A stretch of DNA of 40,527 nt from an uncultured Lachnospiraceae bacterium (GCA_949471785.1 CASWRE010000031.1:1-40527), one strand, 5' to 3'; shown: positions 25,290 through 33,824, numbered from the stretch's first letter. Made by a program: numbers and translations. The notes: generated by a model not told the origin, from the letters alone.

Positions 25290-26459
25290 ATGGCTAATTT
25301 GGATTTGCTGGAGTGTTCTATTCCTGTTGCGCCCATTAAAATTATTGCTTTGAAAGGCTGTACGGAACTGGGAAATATAGTGGACAAGTATCTCGTCAGT
25401 TTCCGCACGGATATGGTGAGCCGCAGGAATACCCAGAATATTTCCTGGTCCGGGTACTCAGAGGATACTTTTCTGGTGGACAGCGAGTGTCCCCGCTTTG
25501 GTTCCGGAGAGGCCAAAGGAAAAATCAACGCGTCGATTCGGGGAGCAGATCTGTTTCTCATGGTAGATATCAGCAACTACTCTCCCACCTATAAAATAGG
25601 ACCTTACGTCAATCACATGTCACCGGATGATCACTTTCAGGATCTGAAACGAATCATTTCGGCAGCCACGGGAAAGGCCCACCGGATCAATGTCATTATG
25701 CCCTTCCTGTATGAGGGACGGCAGCACAAACGTTCCTCCAGAGAGTCTCTGGACTGTGCCACGGCCCTGCAGGAATTGATTTCCATGGGCGTATCCAATA
25801 TCATCACCTTTGACGCCCACGATCCCCGGGTCATGAACGCCATCCCGCTGCATGGATTTGACAATTTCATGCCTACCTACCAGTTTTTAAAAGCGCTGAT
25901 CCGCTCTGTGCCGGACCTGCATATGGACAATGAACATCTAATGATTATTTCACCGGATGAGGGTGCCATGAACCGCGCCGTTTATTTCTCCAATATCCTT
26001 GGCGTGGACATGGGTATGTTCTATAAACGCCGTGACTACTCTACCATCGTCAATGGCCGGAATCCCATCGTGGCCCATGAGTTCCTCGGGGATTCTGTGG
26101 AAAACAAGGATTGTATCGTCATCGACGATATGATTTCCTCCGGTGAAAGTATGCTGGATGTGGCTAAACAGCTTAAGGAGAGGAAGGCAAAACGGATCTT
26201 TGTCTGCACGACTTTCGGCCTTTTCACCAATGGGCTGGACAAATTTGACGAGTATTATGAGAAAGGCTATATCGACAAAGTTATCACCACCGACTTGAAT
26301 TACCGGCCCGGGGAACTGCTGACGCGCCCCTACTATGAGCCTGCCCGGATGGGCAAATATGTGGCCAGCATTATGGATATACTGAACCATGACGTTTCCG
26401 TGGAAAAAGTCCGTTCCACCACGGAGAAAATCAACGCCTTGCTGGCGAAACACAGATAA
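25290..26459 (+). CDS. prs: Ribose-phosphate pyrophosphokinase (long clostridial form)
   Basis: This 389-residue enzyme makes PRPP from ribose 5-phosphate and ATP for purine, pyrimidine, His and Trp synthesis. It is about 70 residues longer than the classic enzyme (about 315) and matches the long form seen in Lachnospiraceae. The catalytic KRSSRESLDC replaces the usual RxRxP flexible loop region, ITFDAHDP is the metal/ATP site, ISPDEGAMNRA follows, and the PRPP-binding loop reads IVIDDMISSGESM. The start was set at the ATG at 25290 because AGGAGG lies 6 nt upstream. It is the only plus-strand gene in this part of the window and is single, ended by a terminator at 26537. Confidence 0.92.
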   Translation: MANLDLLECSIPVAPIKIIALKGCTELGNIVDKYLVSFRTDMVSRRNTQNISWSGYSEDTFLVDSECPRFGSGEAKGKINASIRGADLFLMVDISNYSPTYKIGPYVNHMSPDDHFQDLKRIISAATGKAHRINVIMPFLYEGRQHKRSSRESLDCATALQELISMGVSNIITFDAHDPRVMNAIPLHGFDNFMPTYQFLKALIRSVPDLHMDNEHLMIISPDEGAMNRAVYFSNILGVDMGMFYKRRDYSTIVNGRNPIVAHEFLGDSVENKDCIVIDDMISSGESMLDVAKQLKERKAKRIFVCTTFGLFTNGLDKFDEYYEKGYIDKVITTDLNYRPGELLTRPYYEPARMGKYVASIMDILNHDVSVEKVRSTTEKINALLAKHR

Positions 26460-26460
26460 A

Positions 26461-26496
26461 GCGTAATAATTTAGCCTTTCGGCTTCACTGTTACGC
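26461..26496. repeat. Degenerate GTAAC-N-GTTC family palindrome after prs
   Basis: Arms 26461-26476 and 26481-26496 (GCGTAA...AGCC and GGCT...TTACGC) pair at 13 of 16 positions, including one wobble, around TTTC. It starts 1 nt after the prs stop. The right arm keeps CNGTTAC. Confidence 0.5.
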
Positions 26497-26536
26497 TAAA
26501 GCAGACCTTCACGATCGCAAAAAATGATTTTCAATC

Positions 26537-26575
26537 AGACGGCACAGCCCCATGACAGAGGCTGTGCCGTCTTTT
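26537..26575 (+). terminator. Intrinsic terminator of prs
   Basis: Perfect 13-bp arms (core GACGGCACAGCC, 26537-26549, and GGCTGTGCCGTCT, 26560-26572) with a 10-nt loop run straight into TTTT. It lies 78 nt after the prs stop and just before the convergent end of the chemoreceptor gene. Confidence 0.88.
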
Positions 26576-26581
26576 CTGTCC

Positions 26582-28285
26582 CTATATCCGGGGATCGCCT
26601 TTTAACTTAAACCTTCCCACAAGGCTCTTCATAAGCTGTGACTGGCTGGATAATTCTTCGCTTGCCGCCGCGCTTTCTTCCGCAGTGGCCGAATTCGTCT
26701 GTACAACGCTGGAAATCTGGTCAATTCCCAACGTAATCTGAGAAACGGAATCAGCCTGATTGCTGCTGGCCTCCGAAATCTGTCCGATAATGCCTGTCAT
26801 CTCATTTACATCATCCACCGCCTGAAGCAGAGACTGAGCCGTCTCGTCGGCAATCTGCGTACCGTTTTCTACTGCTTTTAATGAATTTTCAATCAAAACA
26901 GATGTGTTCTTGGAAGCTTCTGCGCTTTTGCTTGCCAGATTGCGGACTTCATCGGCTACTACGGCAAATCCTTTCCCTGCGGCGCCTGCGCGGGCGGCTT
27001 CTACGGCGGCGTTCAGCGCAAGAATGTTCGTCTGAAAAGCAATATCTTCAATTGTCTTAATGATTTTACCGATTTCATTGGAGCAGTCACTGATATCTCC
27101 CATCGCCTGCATCATGTGCTGCATTTTCTCATTGCTCACATTCATTTGCGCGCTGACATTTCCCGCCTTTTCGTTGGCCTGCCTTGCATTGTCTGCATTC
27201 TGGTTTACTTTGTTGGAGATTTCATTAAGGGTAGCGGCAAGTTCCTGCACGGAGCTTGCCTGCTCGGTTGCTCCCTGGGAAAGCGCCTGAGCCCCACTGG
27301 ATACCTGTTCTGATCCGCTTGCGACCTGAGAGGAACTTTGGCTGATCTGCAGCATCGTATCGTTGAGCTTTTCGGCAATGCTCCGGAAAGAGACAAGCAG
27401 CGGATAGAAACCGCCTGTATATTCTTTTTCACAGATCGAATCCACCGTAAAATCCCCGGCAGCCATTTTAGCAAGGAATTTATTTTCGTCATCGATAATA
27501 ACCTGAAGCTTACGGATTAATTTGCGTACCTGCTCGGCGAGAACTCCCAGTTCATCCCTGGATGTGTAGGAAATCTCCACATCCAAATCACCCTCTGCCA
27601 TCTTAATAGCGGCGTTCTCGATTTCGGAAATGGGAGTCTTAATCAGACGTATAATCACAAACGAAAAGAAAACTCCCACAAGTATTATGACAATGATAAT
27701 GGCCGCCATAATGCAGACGGCAGTTTTGTAAAGGAAAAGACTTTCCTCTGTCGCAGCGTCGCTGCCTTCTGTATTGTAAGTGATAATATCATCAAAAGCG
27801 CTGTTCAGGGAATTGTAAAGCTCTACACATTCGCCTTCCAGGATAGCGCGGGCTTCTTCTGTGCTGCCTTGTTTGGCTAACGCCATCATTTCTTCATCTG
27901 CTTTATTGTACTGGGCCCAGAGGTTCATGGCGTTATCATAGAAATCTCTTTCTTCTGCGTCAATTAGTCCCTCATATGTGGCCAGAAGGGTATCCATATC
28001 CTCTTTTTCCTTTTGAAGATACTGAAGACTGGACGCTTCTACGTCATCAGAAATTGCGGTCAGATATCCCAACTCATTCAGACGGACATTCGAAAGTGTA
28101 GCATTTAATTGCCTTGCCGTATCGATACTGGGAAGCCAGCTTACCGAAATATCACTTGTCATATCGTTCATCCGGCCCATAAGATAAAATGACATGCCGC
28201 CGATTACCAGCATGCCAAACAGCGCAACGCCTATGAGGATATAGAGTTTTAATCTGATTTTTAAATTTCGTATGTAGTTAATCAT
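26582..28285 (-). CDS. Methyl-accepting chemotaxis protein
   Basis: The 567-residue receptor has a helix at about 14-36, an extracytoplasmic four-helix-bundle type sensor (about 37-187), a second helix at about 188-210, a HAMP domain to about 265 and a long signalling domain. The hairpin tip is seen as [20 protein letters not shown], which docks CheA/CheW. Gln/Glu-rich heptads around it offer methylation sites. The ligand cannot be predicted. It stands alone. A sigma-D-like promoter motif lies upstream (28387-28413). It suggests that the organism is, or recently was, motile. Confidence 0.95.
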   Translation of the reverse strand: MINYIRNLKIRLKLYILIGVALFGMLVIGGMSFYLMGRMNDMTSDISVSWLPSIDTARQLNATLSNVRLNELGYLTAISDDVEASSLQYLQKEKEDMDTLLATYEGLIDAEERDFYDNAMNLWAQYNKADEEMMALAKQGSTEEARAILEGECVELYNSLNSAFDDIITYNTEGSDAATEESLFLYKTAVCIMAAIIIVIILVGVFFSFVIIRLIKTPISEIENAAIKMAEGDLDVEISYTSRDELGVLAEQVRKLIRKLQVIIDDENKFLAKMAAGDFTVDSICEKEYTGGFYPLLVSFRSIAEKLNDTMLQISQSSSQVASGSEQVSSGAQALSQGATEQASSVQELAATLNEISNKVNQNADNARQANEKAGNVSAQMNVSNEKMQHMMQAMGDISDCSNEIGKIIKTIEDIAFQTNILALNAAVEAARAGAAGKGFAVVADEVRNLASKSAEASKNTSVLIENSLKAVENGTQIADETAQSLLQAVDDVNEMTGIIGQISEASSNQADSVSQITLGIDQISSVVQTNSATAEESAAASEELSSQSQLMKSLVGRFKLKGDPRI

Positions 28286-28386
28286 GTCTCCGGTCTCCTT
28301 TGATATTGTGTTGTCCGTAACTGCCCGTCCTGAAAAATAATCGCTCTCATTTTCACTGCTTATTTTTCACACAGCATTCTAAAAAT

Positions 28387-28413
28387 ATATCGGCACATGA
28401 TACTTGCCAGATA
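28387..28413 (-). promoter_or_regulatory. Possible sigma-D (flagellar) promoter of the chemoreceptor
   Basis: On the minus strand GCCGATAT (28394-28387) matches the sigma-D -10 GCCGATAA at 7 of 8 bases. A weak TATC lies 15 nt upstream, where TAAA is expected. It is about 100 nt from the receptor start. Confidence 0.4.
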
Positions 28414-28428
28414 AGCAAAAACACCGTT

Positions 28429-29283
28429 TTACATGTCTGTTATACATAAAAATGCCGCCAGATTACCCCGCTTTCCCCGGGAAGCCCGGTGGGAAAATAA
28501 AAGCTCCGGGTTACAGCAGGTACACAGATTCGGCAGGGACAGATGTTCCGGGCGGATTCCGGCGTTTAAAAGAGTGACGCGGCAGGCTTCCCACAGGTCA
28601 AGCTGGTATTTGCCGTCCGGCTTTTCATAAAAGAGCCGGGGCCAGTACTCCTGCCCATAGGCGGCCCTGAACTGCTCAATCACATCCTCGCTGACTTCAT
28701 AACAGTCCCGGCAGATCGACGGGCCGATGGCCGCCAGCACGTCGGCCGGATCAGTGCCGTATTCGTCATGCATTTTCTGCAACGTCACGGCGCCAATCTG
28801 TCCCACCGTGCCGCGCCAGCCGGAATGGGACAGGCCGATGGCCCGATGCACCGTATCTACAAAATACAGAGGCACACAATCAGCATAAAACGTGGCCAAT
28901 ACCACCCCAGGCACATCTGTCACCATACCGTCCACATCGCTCCAGGCCCTGGGGCGCAGTACGCCTTCGCCACAGCGTTCGGCGGTGACAACCGCCACAT
29001 TCGTAGTGTGGGTCTGGTCGGAGCAGACGATTTTGTCCACGGAAAAACCGATAGCGTCGGCAATACGGCGATAGTTTTCCTGCACGCATTCCGCCCTGTC
29101 TCCCCGGGTAAAGCTCAGATTCATGGAAGACCACATGCCTTCGCTGACGCCGCCCAGCCGGGTGGTAAAGCCATGGCATACCAGCCCGCATGCATCAAGC
29201 TGCGGATAAGTAAGCCAGCAGACCTCCCCCTTTTGCCGTATCCGGAGCCTGGGTTCCGCCTCGTTTTTCCAATGAATTTCCAT
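28429..29283 (-). CDS. pgeF: Peptidoglycan editing factor PgeF (YfiH/laccase-domain family)
   Basis: The 284-residue protein belongs to the multicopper-oxidase-like YfiH family, now known as PgeF, which removes wrongly incorporated L-Ser from muropeptide precursors in E. coli; purine-nucleoside activity is reported for other members. Metal ligands are H92 (SDQTHT), C136 (YADCVPLY) and H153 (LSHSGWRGT), and TRLGGVSEG is at 41-49. The start at 29283 has AGGAGG 7 nt upstream, so the earlier in-frame ATG at 29322 is rejected. It lies between a palindrome-rich gap and the chemoreceptor. Confidence 0.92.
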   Translation of the reverse strand: MEIHWKNEAEPRLRIRQKGEVCWLTYPQLDACGLVCHGFTTRLGGVSEGMWSSMNLSFTRGDRAECVQENYRRIADAIGFSVDKIVCSDQTHTTNVAVVTAERCGEGVLRPRAWSDVDGMVTDVPGVVLATFYADCVPLYFVDTVHRAIGLSHSGWRGTVGQIGAVTLQKMHDEYGTDPADVLAAIGPSICRDCYEVSEDVIEQFRAAYGQEYWPRLFYEKPDGKYQLDLWEACRVTLLNAGIRPEHLSLPNLCTCCNPELLFSHRASRGKRGNLAAFLCITDM

Positions 29284-29377
29284 ATCTCTGCCTCCTAAAT
29301 TTACCTGTCCCGCAACAGACAAGCCGAAATGCTTTCAAATCCCCTGTTGGAAACGCGCGCTGCCAGACGCACGCGCA

Positions 29378-29405
29378 GAAAGCGCCTCTTGCAGGAAGCG
29401 CTTTC
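29378..29405. other. GAAAGCGC inverted repeat upstream of pgeF
   Basis: Perfect 8-bp arms GAAAGCGC and GCGCTTTC (29378-29385, 29398-29405). The plus strand continues ATTTTTC, which resembles a terminator, but no plus-strand gene ends here. It is part of the 387-nt gene-free stretch 29284-29670. Confidence 0.4.
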
Positions 29406-29416
29406 ATTTTTCGAAT

Positions 29417-29451
29417 CATGGTAACTGTTCAGTACCTTCACAGTTACCATG
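29417..29451. repeat. GTAAC-N-GTTC family palindrome, left bracket of the structured gap
   Basis: Perfect 12-bp arms CATGGTAACTGT (29417-29428) and ACAGTTACCATG (29440-29451). Within it, GTAACTGTTCAGTAC (29421-29435) is the exact reverse complement of 29642-29656, so it can also pair across the gap. Confidence 0.75.
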
Positions 29452-29480
29452 CAAAATCCAATTAAAATGTCTACGCTCCG

Positions 29481-29576
29481 CTTCGGTCGGCGCTAAGCGA
29501 ACGTCCACTGGACGTTCAGCGCCCTGCGGCGATGGGGTTCTGAGCGCCAGTGGCGCTCGTTAAGAACCGACCGGAA
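29481..29576. repeat. BIME-like pair of mirror-image bulged hairpins
   Basis: Two hairpins share one design: a 6-bp foot, a 4-nt one-sided bulge, an 8-9-bp stem and a 1-nt loop. Hairpin 1 is 29489-29523 (foot GGCGCT/AGCGCC, bulge AAGC, stem GAACGTCCA/TGGACGTTC). Hairpin 2 is 29536-29568 (foot GGTTCT/AGAACC, stem GAGCGCCA/TGGCGCTC, bulge GTTA on the other side). They are inverted relative to each other. Outer GGTCGG/CCGACC (29485-29490, 29567-29572) closes the set; its base pairs overlap the feet, so it is an alternative fold. Confidence 0.7.
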
Positions 29577-29641
29577 CGAAGTGAAGACTTTTGCACACCT
29601 GAATCATGTTTTTACGGCCTCAGCAACAAGTGCTTCGGCCT

Positions 29642-29656
29642 GTACTGAACAGTTAC
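29642..29656. repeat. Right 15-bp inverted copy bracketing the structured gap
   Basis: GTACTGAACAGTTAC is the exact reverse complement of 29421-29435. The two copies enclose 206 nt containing the hairpin pair and no open reading frame. It starts 14 nt beyond the 3' end of the permease gene. Confidence 0.7.
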
Positions 29657-29670
29657 GAATCATGATCTTT

Positions 29671-31050
29671 TTACAAAAATACGTATTTGAGGATAAACAG
29701 CACCGCCAGCACATACATCAGCACACTGAGTTTCTTTTCCTTTACTTTTCCCGTAATCAGATTCACGGCCACGTAAGAAATCACGCCCATGGAAATCCCT
29801 TCGGAAATGCTGTAGAAGAACGGCATGGCAATGATGCAGATATAGCAGGGGATCGCCTCGGCCAGATCACTGAAATCAATGTTCGCCACATTTGTCAGCA
29901 TATAAAAGCCGACCATCACCAGCGCCGGAGCCGTCGCAAAGGACGGAATAGCCAGGAAAATCGGGGAGAGGAGCAGCGACAGCCCGAAAAGCACCGCCGT
30001 TGACACCGCCGCCAGGCCTGTCCTGCCGCCTTCCGATACACCGGAAGCGCTCTCCACAAAAGTCGTGGTGGTGGAGGTGCCGAGAACAGCGCCGGCCGTG
30101 GTGGCCACGGCATCCGCCATCAGGGCGCCTTTGATCCTGGGCAGCTTTCCATCCTCGTCCAGCATACCTGCCTTGGAAGACACGCCGATCAGTGTGCCGA
30201 TGGTATCAAACATATCTACAAACAGGAAGGCAAATACCACTACCACAAAATTCAAAGAAAAAATTCCGGAAAAATCCAGTTTGCCAAAGACCGGCATCAG
30301 GCTCGGAACGGCAAGCCCGGAGCTGAAGTCCGGCAGCAGGCTGTAAAAACCCAGCTCCGGATTGGGCACATACAGGCCGGTAAACTGGCAGATAATACCC
30401 AGAATCCAGGTAAACAGGATTCCCCACAGGATGTTTCCTTTGATATTCCGGGTAACAAAAACCCCTGTGACAATGATGCCGATGATAGCCAGCAAAACCG
30501 TGATCCCCACGTCCTGGAAGGAGGCGTTTACGCCATTGACCGCATTATAGTTCTCAACGGAAAAAATCTGCAGCAGCGTCGAACCGCCGATCACGATTTT
30601 GGCGTTCTGCAGGCCGATAAACGCAATGAAAAGCCCAATGCCCACGCTGACGGCCGCTTTCAGGTTTTTAGGGATCGCGTTGAAAATCGCCTCGCGCACA
30701 TTGGTCAGGGATAGGACGATAAAAATAATACCCTCAACAAATACCGCGGTCAGGGCCGTCTGCCAGCTGTAGCCATATCCCAGGACCACCGTATAGGCAA
30801 AATACGCGTTCAGTCCCATGCCCGGCGCAAGGGCAAAAGGATAATTGGCCAGAAGCGCCATGAGCAGCGTACCAATCAGGGAAGCCAGAGCCGTTGCGGT
30901 AAATACCGCGCCCTGATCCATCCCGGCCGCCGCCAGGATACTGGGATTGACCGCCAGGATATATGCCATGGTCATAAACGTGGTGACCCCGGCCAATATC
31001 TCTGTTTTCACATCCGTACCCTTCTCTTTCAGTTTGAAAAATTTCTCCAT
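29671..31050 (-). CDS. NCS2-family purine (guanine/hypoxanthine/adenine-type) permease
   Basis: The 459-residue membrane protein belongs to the AzgA/PbuG branch of the NCS2 family. It opens with MEKFFKLKEKGTDVKTEI, then AGVTTFMTMAYILAVNP in the first helix and the signature LGTSTTTTFVESASGVSEGG in the middle. FALAPGMGLNAYFAYTVV is another family block, and about 12-14 membrane helices are evident. The start was set at the ATG at 31050 with AAAGGAG upstream. Substrate (guanine/hypoxanthine or adenine) cannot be told from sequence alone. A promoter (31110-31138) and an alternative-hairpin leader precede it. Confidence 0.92.
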   Translation of the reverse strand: MEKFFKLKEKGTDVKTEILAGVTTFMTMAYILAVNPSILAAAGMDQGAVFTATALASLIGTLLMALLANYPFALAPGMGLNAYFAYTVVLGYGYSWQTALTAVFVEGIIFIVLSLTNVREAIFNAIPKNLKAAVSVGIGLFIAFIGLQNAKIVIGGSTLLQIFSVENYNAVNGVNASFQDVGITVLLAIIGIIVTGVFVTRNIKGNILWGILFTWILGIICQFTGLYVPNPELGFYSLLPDFSSGLAVPSLMPVFGKLDFSGIFSLNFVVVVFAFLFVDMFDTIGTLIGVSSKAGMLDEDGKLPRIKGALMADAVATTAGAVLGTSTTTTFVESASGVSEGGRTGLAAVSTAVLFGLSLLLSPIFLAIPSFATAPALVMVGFYMLTNVANIDFSDLAEAIPCYICIIAMPFFYSISEGISMGVISYVAVNLITGKVKEKKLSVLMYVLAVLFILKYVFL

Positions 31051-31062
31051 CTCTTCTCCTTT

Positions 31063-31091
31063 CGTATGGCGCCGCATGGTTTTCCATACGG
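31063..31091 (-). promoter_or_regulatory. Leader with mutually exclusive hairpins before the permease
   Basis: On the minus strand the segment CCGTATGG (31091-31084) can pair with CCATGCGG just after it (31079-31072, 4-nt loop, one wobble) or with CCATACG (31069-31063), which ends directly before the AAAGGAG site. The two pairings exclude each other. No known purine-riboswitch core is seen. Confidence 0.4.
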
Positions 31092-31109
31092 CAAAATATT
31101 AATTATACT

Positions 31110-31138
31110 ATTATAACGGCCAGCGCCGTCAAAGGCAA
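31110..31138 (-). promoter_or_regulatory. Promoter of the NCS2 permease
   Basis: On the minus strand TTGCCT (31138-31133), 17-nt spacer and TATAAT (31115-31110). An alternative pair TTGACG/TATAAT with a 19-nt spacer overlaps it. Confidence 0.65.
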
Positions 31139-31147
31139 CACAGGCCA

Positions 31148-31501
31148 TCATAAACAATAGGAAAACGCATCTCTGTACAGCCGGATCTGCCGTCCTTCCA
31201 CCGCCACCACATCAAAACGGCAGGGGCAGGTATCGTACACCTGATGCTTCACCATATAAAAAGCGGCTGTACGGCAGATCCGGCGCTGTTTGCTCCTGTC
31301 CACCGCCTCCTCCGGGGCGCCGCTGCCCCCGTCTCTTCTGTACTTAACCTCGACAAACACCAGATATACCCCTTCTCTGGCGATCAGATCAATCTCTCCC
31401 TGCCTGTAGCGAAAGTTCCGCTCCAGGATCTCGTAACCCTCTCTCTTCAGGAACTCTGCGGCCGTCTGTTCATAGCCTTCTCCCAAAGAACGCCTGCTCA
31501 T
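31148..31501 (-). CDS. yraN: YraN family (UPF0102) nuclease-fold protein
   Basis: The 117-residue protein has the UPF0102 pattern: GEGYEQTAAEFLKREGYEIL, then the nuclease-type site GEIDLIAREG...VFVEVKYR with E36, D38, E51 and K53. The fold is PD-(D/E)XK, as in Holliday-junction resolvases, but the activity in vivo is not settled. It follows rnhB by 24 nt, which is the usual Firmicute neighbourhood, and closes the rplS-lepB-rbgA-rnhB-yraN run. Confidence 0.93.
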   Translation of the reverse strand: MSRRSLGEGYEQTAAEFLKREGYEILERNFRYRQGEIDLIAREGVYLVFVEVKYRRDGGSGAPEEAVDRSKQRRICRTAAFYMVKHQVYDTCPCRFDVVAVEGRQIRLYRDAFSYCL

Positions 31502-31525
31502 AATTTCTCCATTTGCATCTCTCTA

Positions 31526-32287
31526 TTATACATCAACAAAGTTTCCGATAAAACTTTTCCTGTGGATCGGCGAGGGGCCGTATTGTTTCAGCGCCGCAAT
31601 ATGGGCGGCCGAGCCGTATCCCTTATTGGAAGCAAAGCCGTATTCCGGCATAGTTTCATCGTATTCTACCATCATGCGGTCCCTCGTGACCTTCGCCACA
31701 ATGCTGGCGGCGGCAATGGAAACGCTTTTGGTATCTCCCTTGACAATAGGTACCTGAGGAATATCCACACCGGGAATGGTTACGGCATCATTTAAGAGCA
31801 CCGCGGGAGGCTTCGCCAGCTGACCGATGGCTTGCCGCATGGCTTCATAGGTGGCCTGGAGAATATTTATCTCGTCAATCCTCCGGGGGCTGACACAGCC
31901 CAGGCCCACGGCCACCGCCCTCTCCATAATGATTTCGTACAGTTCTTCCCTCTTTTTTTCCGACAGCTGTTTGGAATCGTTGATATATAAGATTTCCTCA
32001 TCCACAGGCAGGATTACCGCTCCGGCTACTACCGGGCCGGCCAGCGGCCCGCGGCCCACCTCGTCGATTCCGCAGATCAGGCCACGGCCGGCATACTGCC
32101 GCTCATAACTTTTCATGTTCTCTGTACGTTGACGCTCCTCCTCCAGCTTTTCCTGTTCGCGAAGAATCTTCCGTATCACCTTCTGCACGCCTGCGCGTCC
32201 GTCCTGGCCGTACAGGGTAAGCAGCTCCTCCCGTTCCCGTTCAGACGCCGCAGACAGTTCTTCTTTTATGACTTGTATGGTCTTCAT
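31526..32287 (-). CDS. rnhB: Ribonuclease HII
   Basis: The 253-residue enzyme cuts RNA in RNA-DNA hybrids and starts removal of misinserted ribonucleotides. The catalytic pair is D75/E76 in GIDEVGRGPLAGP at 73-85. Later blocks INDSKQLSEKKREELYE, VPIVKGDTKSVSIAAAS and GYGSAAHIAAL are typical. An N-terminal extension of about 65 charged residues is common in Firmicute RNase HII. The 93-nt gap to rbgA upstream holds two short AAAGATCC-led inverted repeats and no clear promoter. Confidence 0.96.
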   Translation of the reverse strand: MKTIQVIKEELSAASEREREELLTLYGQDGRAGVQKVIRKILREQEKLEEERQRTENMKSYERQYAGRGLICGIDEVGRGPLAGPVVAGAVILPVDEEILYINDSKQLSEKKREELYEIIMERAVAVGLGCVSPRRIDEINILQATYEAMRQAIGQLAKPPAVLLNDAVTIPGVDIPQVPIVKGDTKSVSIAAASIVAKVTRDRMMVEYDETMPEYGFASNKGYGSAAHIAALKQYGPSPIHRKSFIGNFVDV

Positions 32288-32380
32288 CTGTGCTCCTCAG
32301 TTTTTCCGGATCGCCGTCGCCGGATCTTTATCTGTATTCTCCGGCTATCCGGGATCTTTTACTGATTTCGTCCGGGCCTT

Positions 32381-33244
32381 TCAGCTGATCCGGACTGTTC
32401 CTTCCGGATCTTCCAGCGTGAACCGCCCCAGCTTTCCGTTACGGAAGCTCTCCATGACCAGGGCCGCCGCCCTGGCATAGTCCGGGCCGCCGCCCCGGAC
32501 GATACATTTTCTCCTGTCGGCAATCGCGGTCAAAATCTCCAACGACTTTTCCGGCGTCTCGTCCACTTCAAACTTTTCCGTCAGAACGCCGGAATAATAC
32601 CGCCGCAGGAAATCAATCGTCAACAAAGAAAGCTCTTCCACATTCAGGATCTCCTCATTGATGGAGCCGATCATCGCCAGCTTGATTCCTACGGCCTGAT
32701 CTTCAAATTTGGGCCAGAGAATTCCCGGCGTGTCCAGAAGCTCAATAGCACGGTTCATTCGAATCCATTGTTTGCCTTTAGTCACACCCGGACGGTTCCC
32801 CGTCTTCGTACAACTTTTTCCCGCATAGGAATTGATAAATGTAGACTTTCCTACATTGGGAATACCGGCCACCATGGCGCGGATCGGACGATTTTTAATC
32901 CCTCTGCGGCGGTCCCGCTCAATTTTTTCTTTACAGGCCTCCTGGACGACGGCATTGATCGACTTGATCCCCTCCCCCGACCGGGAATTGATCTTCACTA
33001 CACTACATCCCAAACCGGCAAAATAGTCCATCCACTGTTTATTCAGCCTTTCATCGGCCAGATCAGCTTTGTTTAACAAGATCATCCGTGCTTTATGTTT
33101 ACCCAGCTCGTCAATATCCGGATTGCGGCTGGACAGAGGGACGCGGGCGTCTACCAGCTCAATGATCAGATCCACCAGCCGGATATCCTCCTGCATCATA
33201 CGCCTGGCCTTTGTCATATGACCGGGATACCACTGTATATTCAT
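32381..33244 (-). CDS. ylqF: Ribosome biogenesis GTPase YlqF/RbgA
   Basis: The 287-residue GTPase is circularly permuted: NKAD (G4) at 58-61 precedes the P-loop GIPNVGKST at 127-135, then DTPGIL. The start MNIQWYPGHMTKA is the family hallmark. It completes the 50S subunit together with late ribosomal proteins and is essential in Bacillus. It begins 10 nt after lepB. Confidence 0.96.
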   Translation of the reverse strand: MNIQWYPGHMTKARRMMQEDIRLVDLIIELVDARVPLSSRNPDIDELGKHKARMILLNKADLADERLNKQWMDYFAGLGCSVVKINSRSGEGIKSINAVVQEACKEKIERDRRRGIKNRPIRAMVAGIPNVGKSTFINSYAGKSCTKTGNRPGVTKGKQWIRMNRAIELLDTPGILWPKFEDQAVGIKLAMIGSINEEILNVEELSLLTIDFLRRYYSGVLTEKFEVDETPEKSLEILTAIADRRKCIVRGGGPDYARAAALVMESFRNGKLGRFTLEDPEGTVRIS

Positions 33245-33254
33245 CGTTTACCTC

Positions 33255-33824
33255 CTAGCGTATAAAGCCCATTTTGGCATAAGGAGCCAGCCGAAACCAG
33301 GCTTTTCCCACAATCTGCCCCCGCTTCACATTGCCGATGTCAGAATAACGGCTGTCCGCACTGTTATTTCGGTTATCCCCCAACACAAAATACTCATTGG
33401 ATGCCAGCGTGATTTCCCGCTCCGCCAGCCCCGCATAGGCAATAGAAGGAAGATCCTTCTGCTCCATATAAGTCACGCCATCGATCAGTATCTGTCCCTC
33501 CCGTATCTGTATCTTTTCACCGGGCAGTCCGATCACACGCTTAATATACACACTGGCATTCGCGGTATTGTTGGAGCGGAAAACAATCACATCATCCCTG
33601 TTCGGCGTAGAAAACTTATAAGCCATGTTGTTAACCAGCAGCACGTCGCCGGCGCTGATCGTGGGTTCCATGGAACCCTCCGTCATCTCGATATTCTGGC
33701 AGAAAAACACAGCCACAAGGACACCGAGACCAATCACCACAATCAATTCAAATATCCACATGAGTATGGCATACAGCTTGCTTTTCGCAAAATAATCCCG
33801 CACATAGCGAAATTTGATTCCCAT
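33255..33824 (-). CDS. lepB: Signal peptidase I
   Basis: The 189-residue membrane protein cleaves signal peptides outside the membrane. It has one N-terminal helix at about 19-42, the catalytic Ser51 in EGSMEPTI, Lys95 in YIKRVIGLPGE and the downstream LGDNRNNSADSR box. Length and single anchor fit Gram-positive type I enzymes. It is placed between rplS and ylqF, a known clostridial order. A terminator lies in the gap after rplS, so it may have its own weak promoter or depend on read-through. Confidence 0.96.
   Translation of the reverse strand: MGIKFRYVRDYFAKSKLYAILMWIFELIVVIGLGVLVAVFFCQNIEMTEGSMEPTISAGDVLLVNNMAYKFSTPNRDDVIVFRSNNTANASVYIKRVIGLPGEKIQIREGQILIDGVTYMEQKDLPSIAYAGLAEREITLASNEYFVLGDNRNNSADSRYSDIGNVKRGQIVGKAWFRLAPYAKMGFIR

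Noticed and set aside
29378-29405. Plus-strand terminator
   Set aside because: It has a stem plus T-run on the plus strand, but no plus-strand gene or promoter precedes it, so it is listed only as an inverted repeat.
31051-31147. Purine riboswitch upstream of the NCS2 permease
   Set aside because: The leader is under 60 nt and lacks the conserved three-way-junction core; only two short alternative hairpins are seen.
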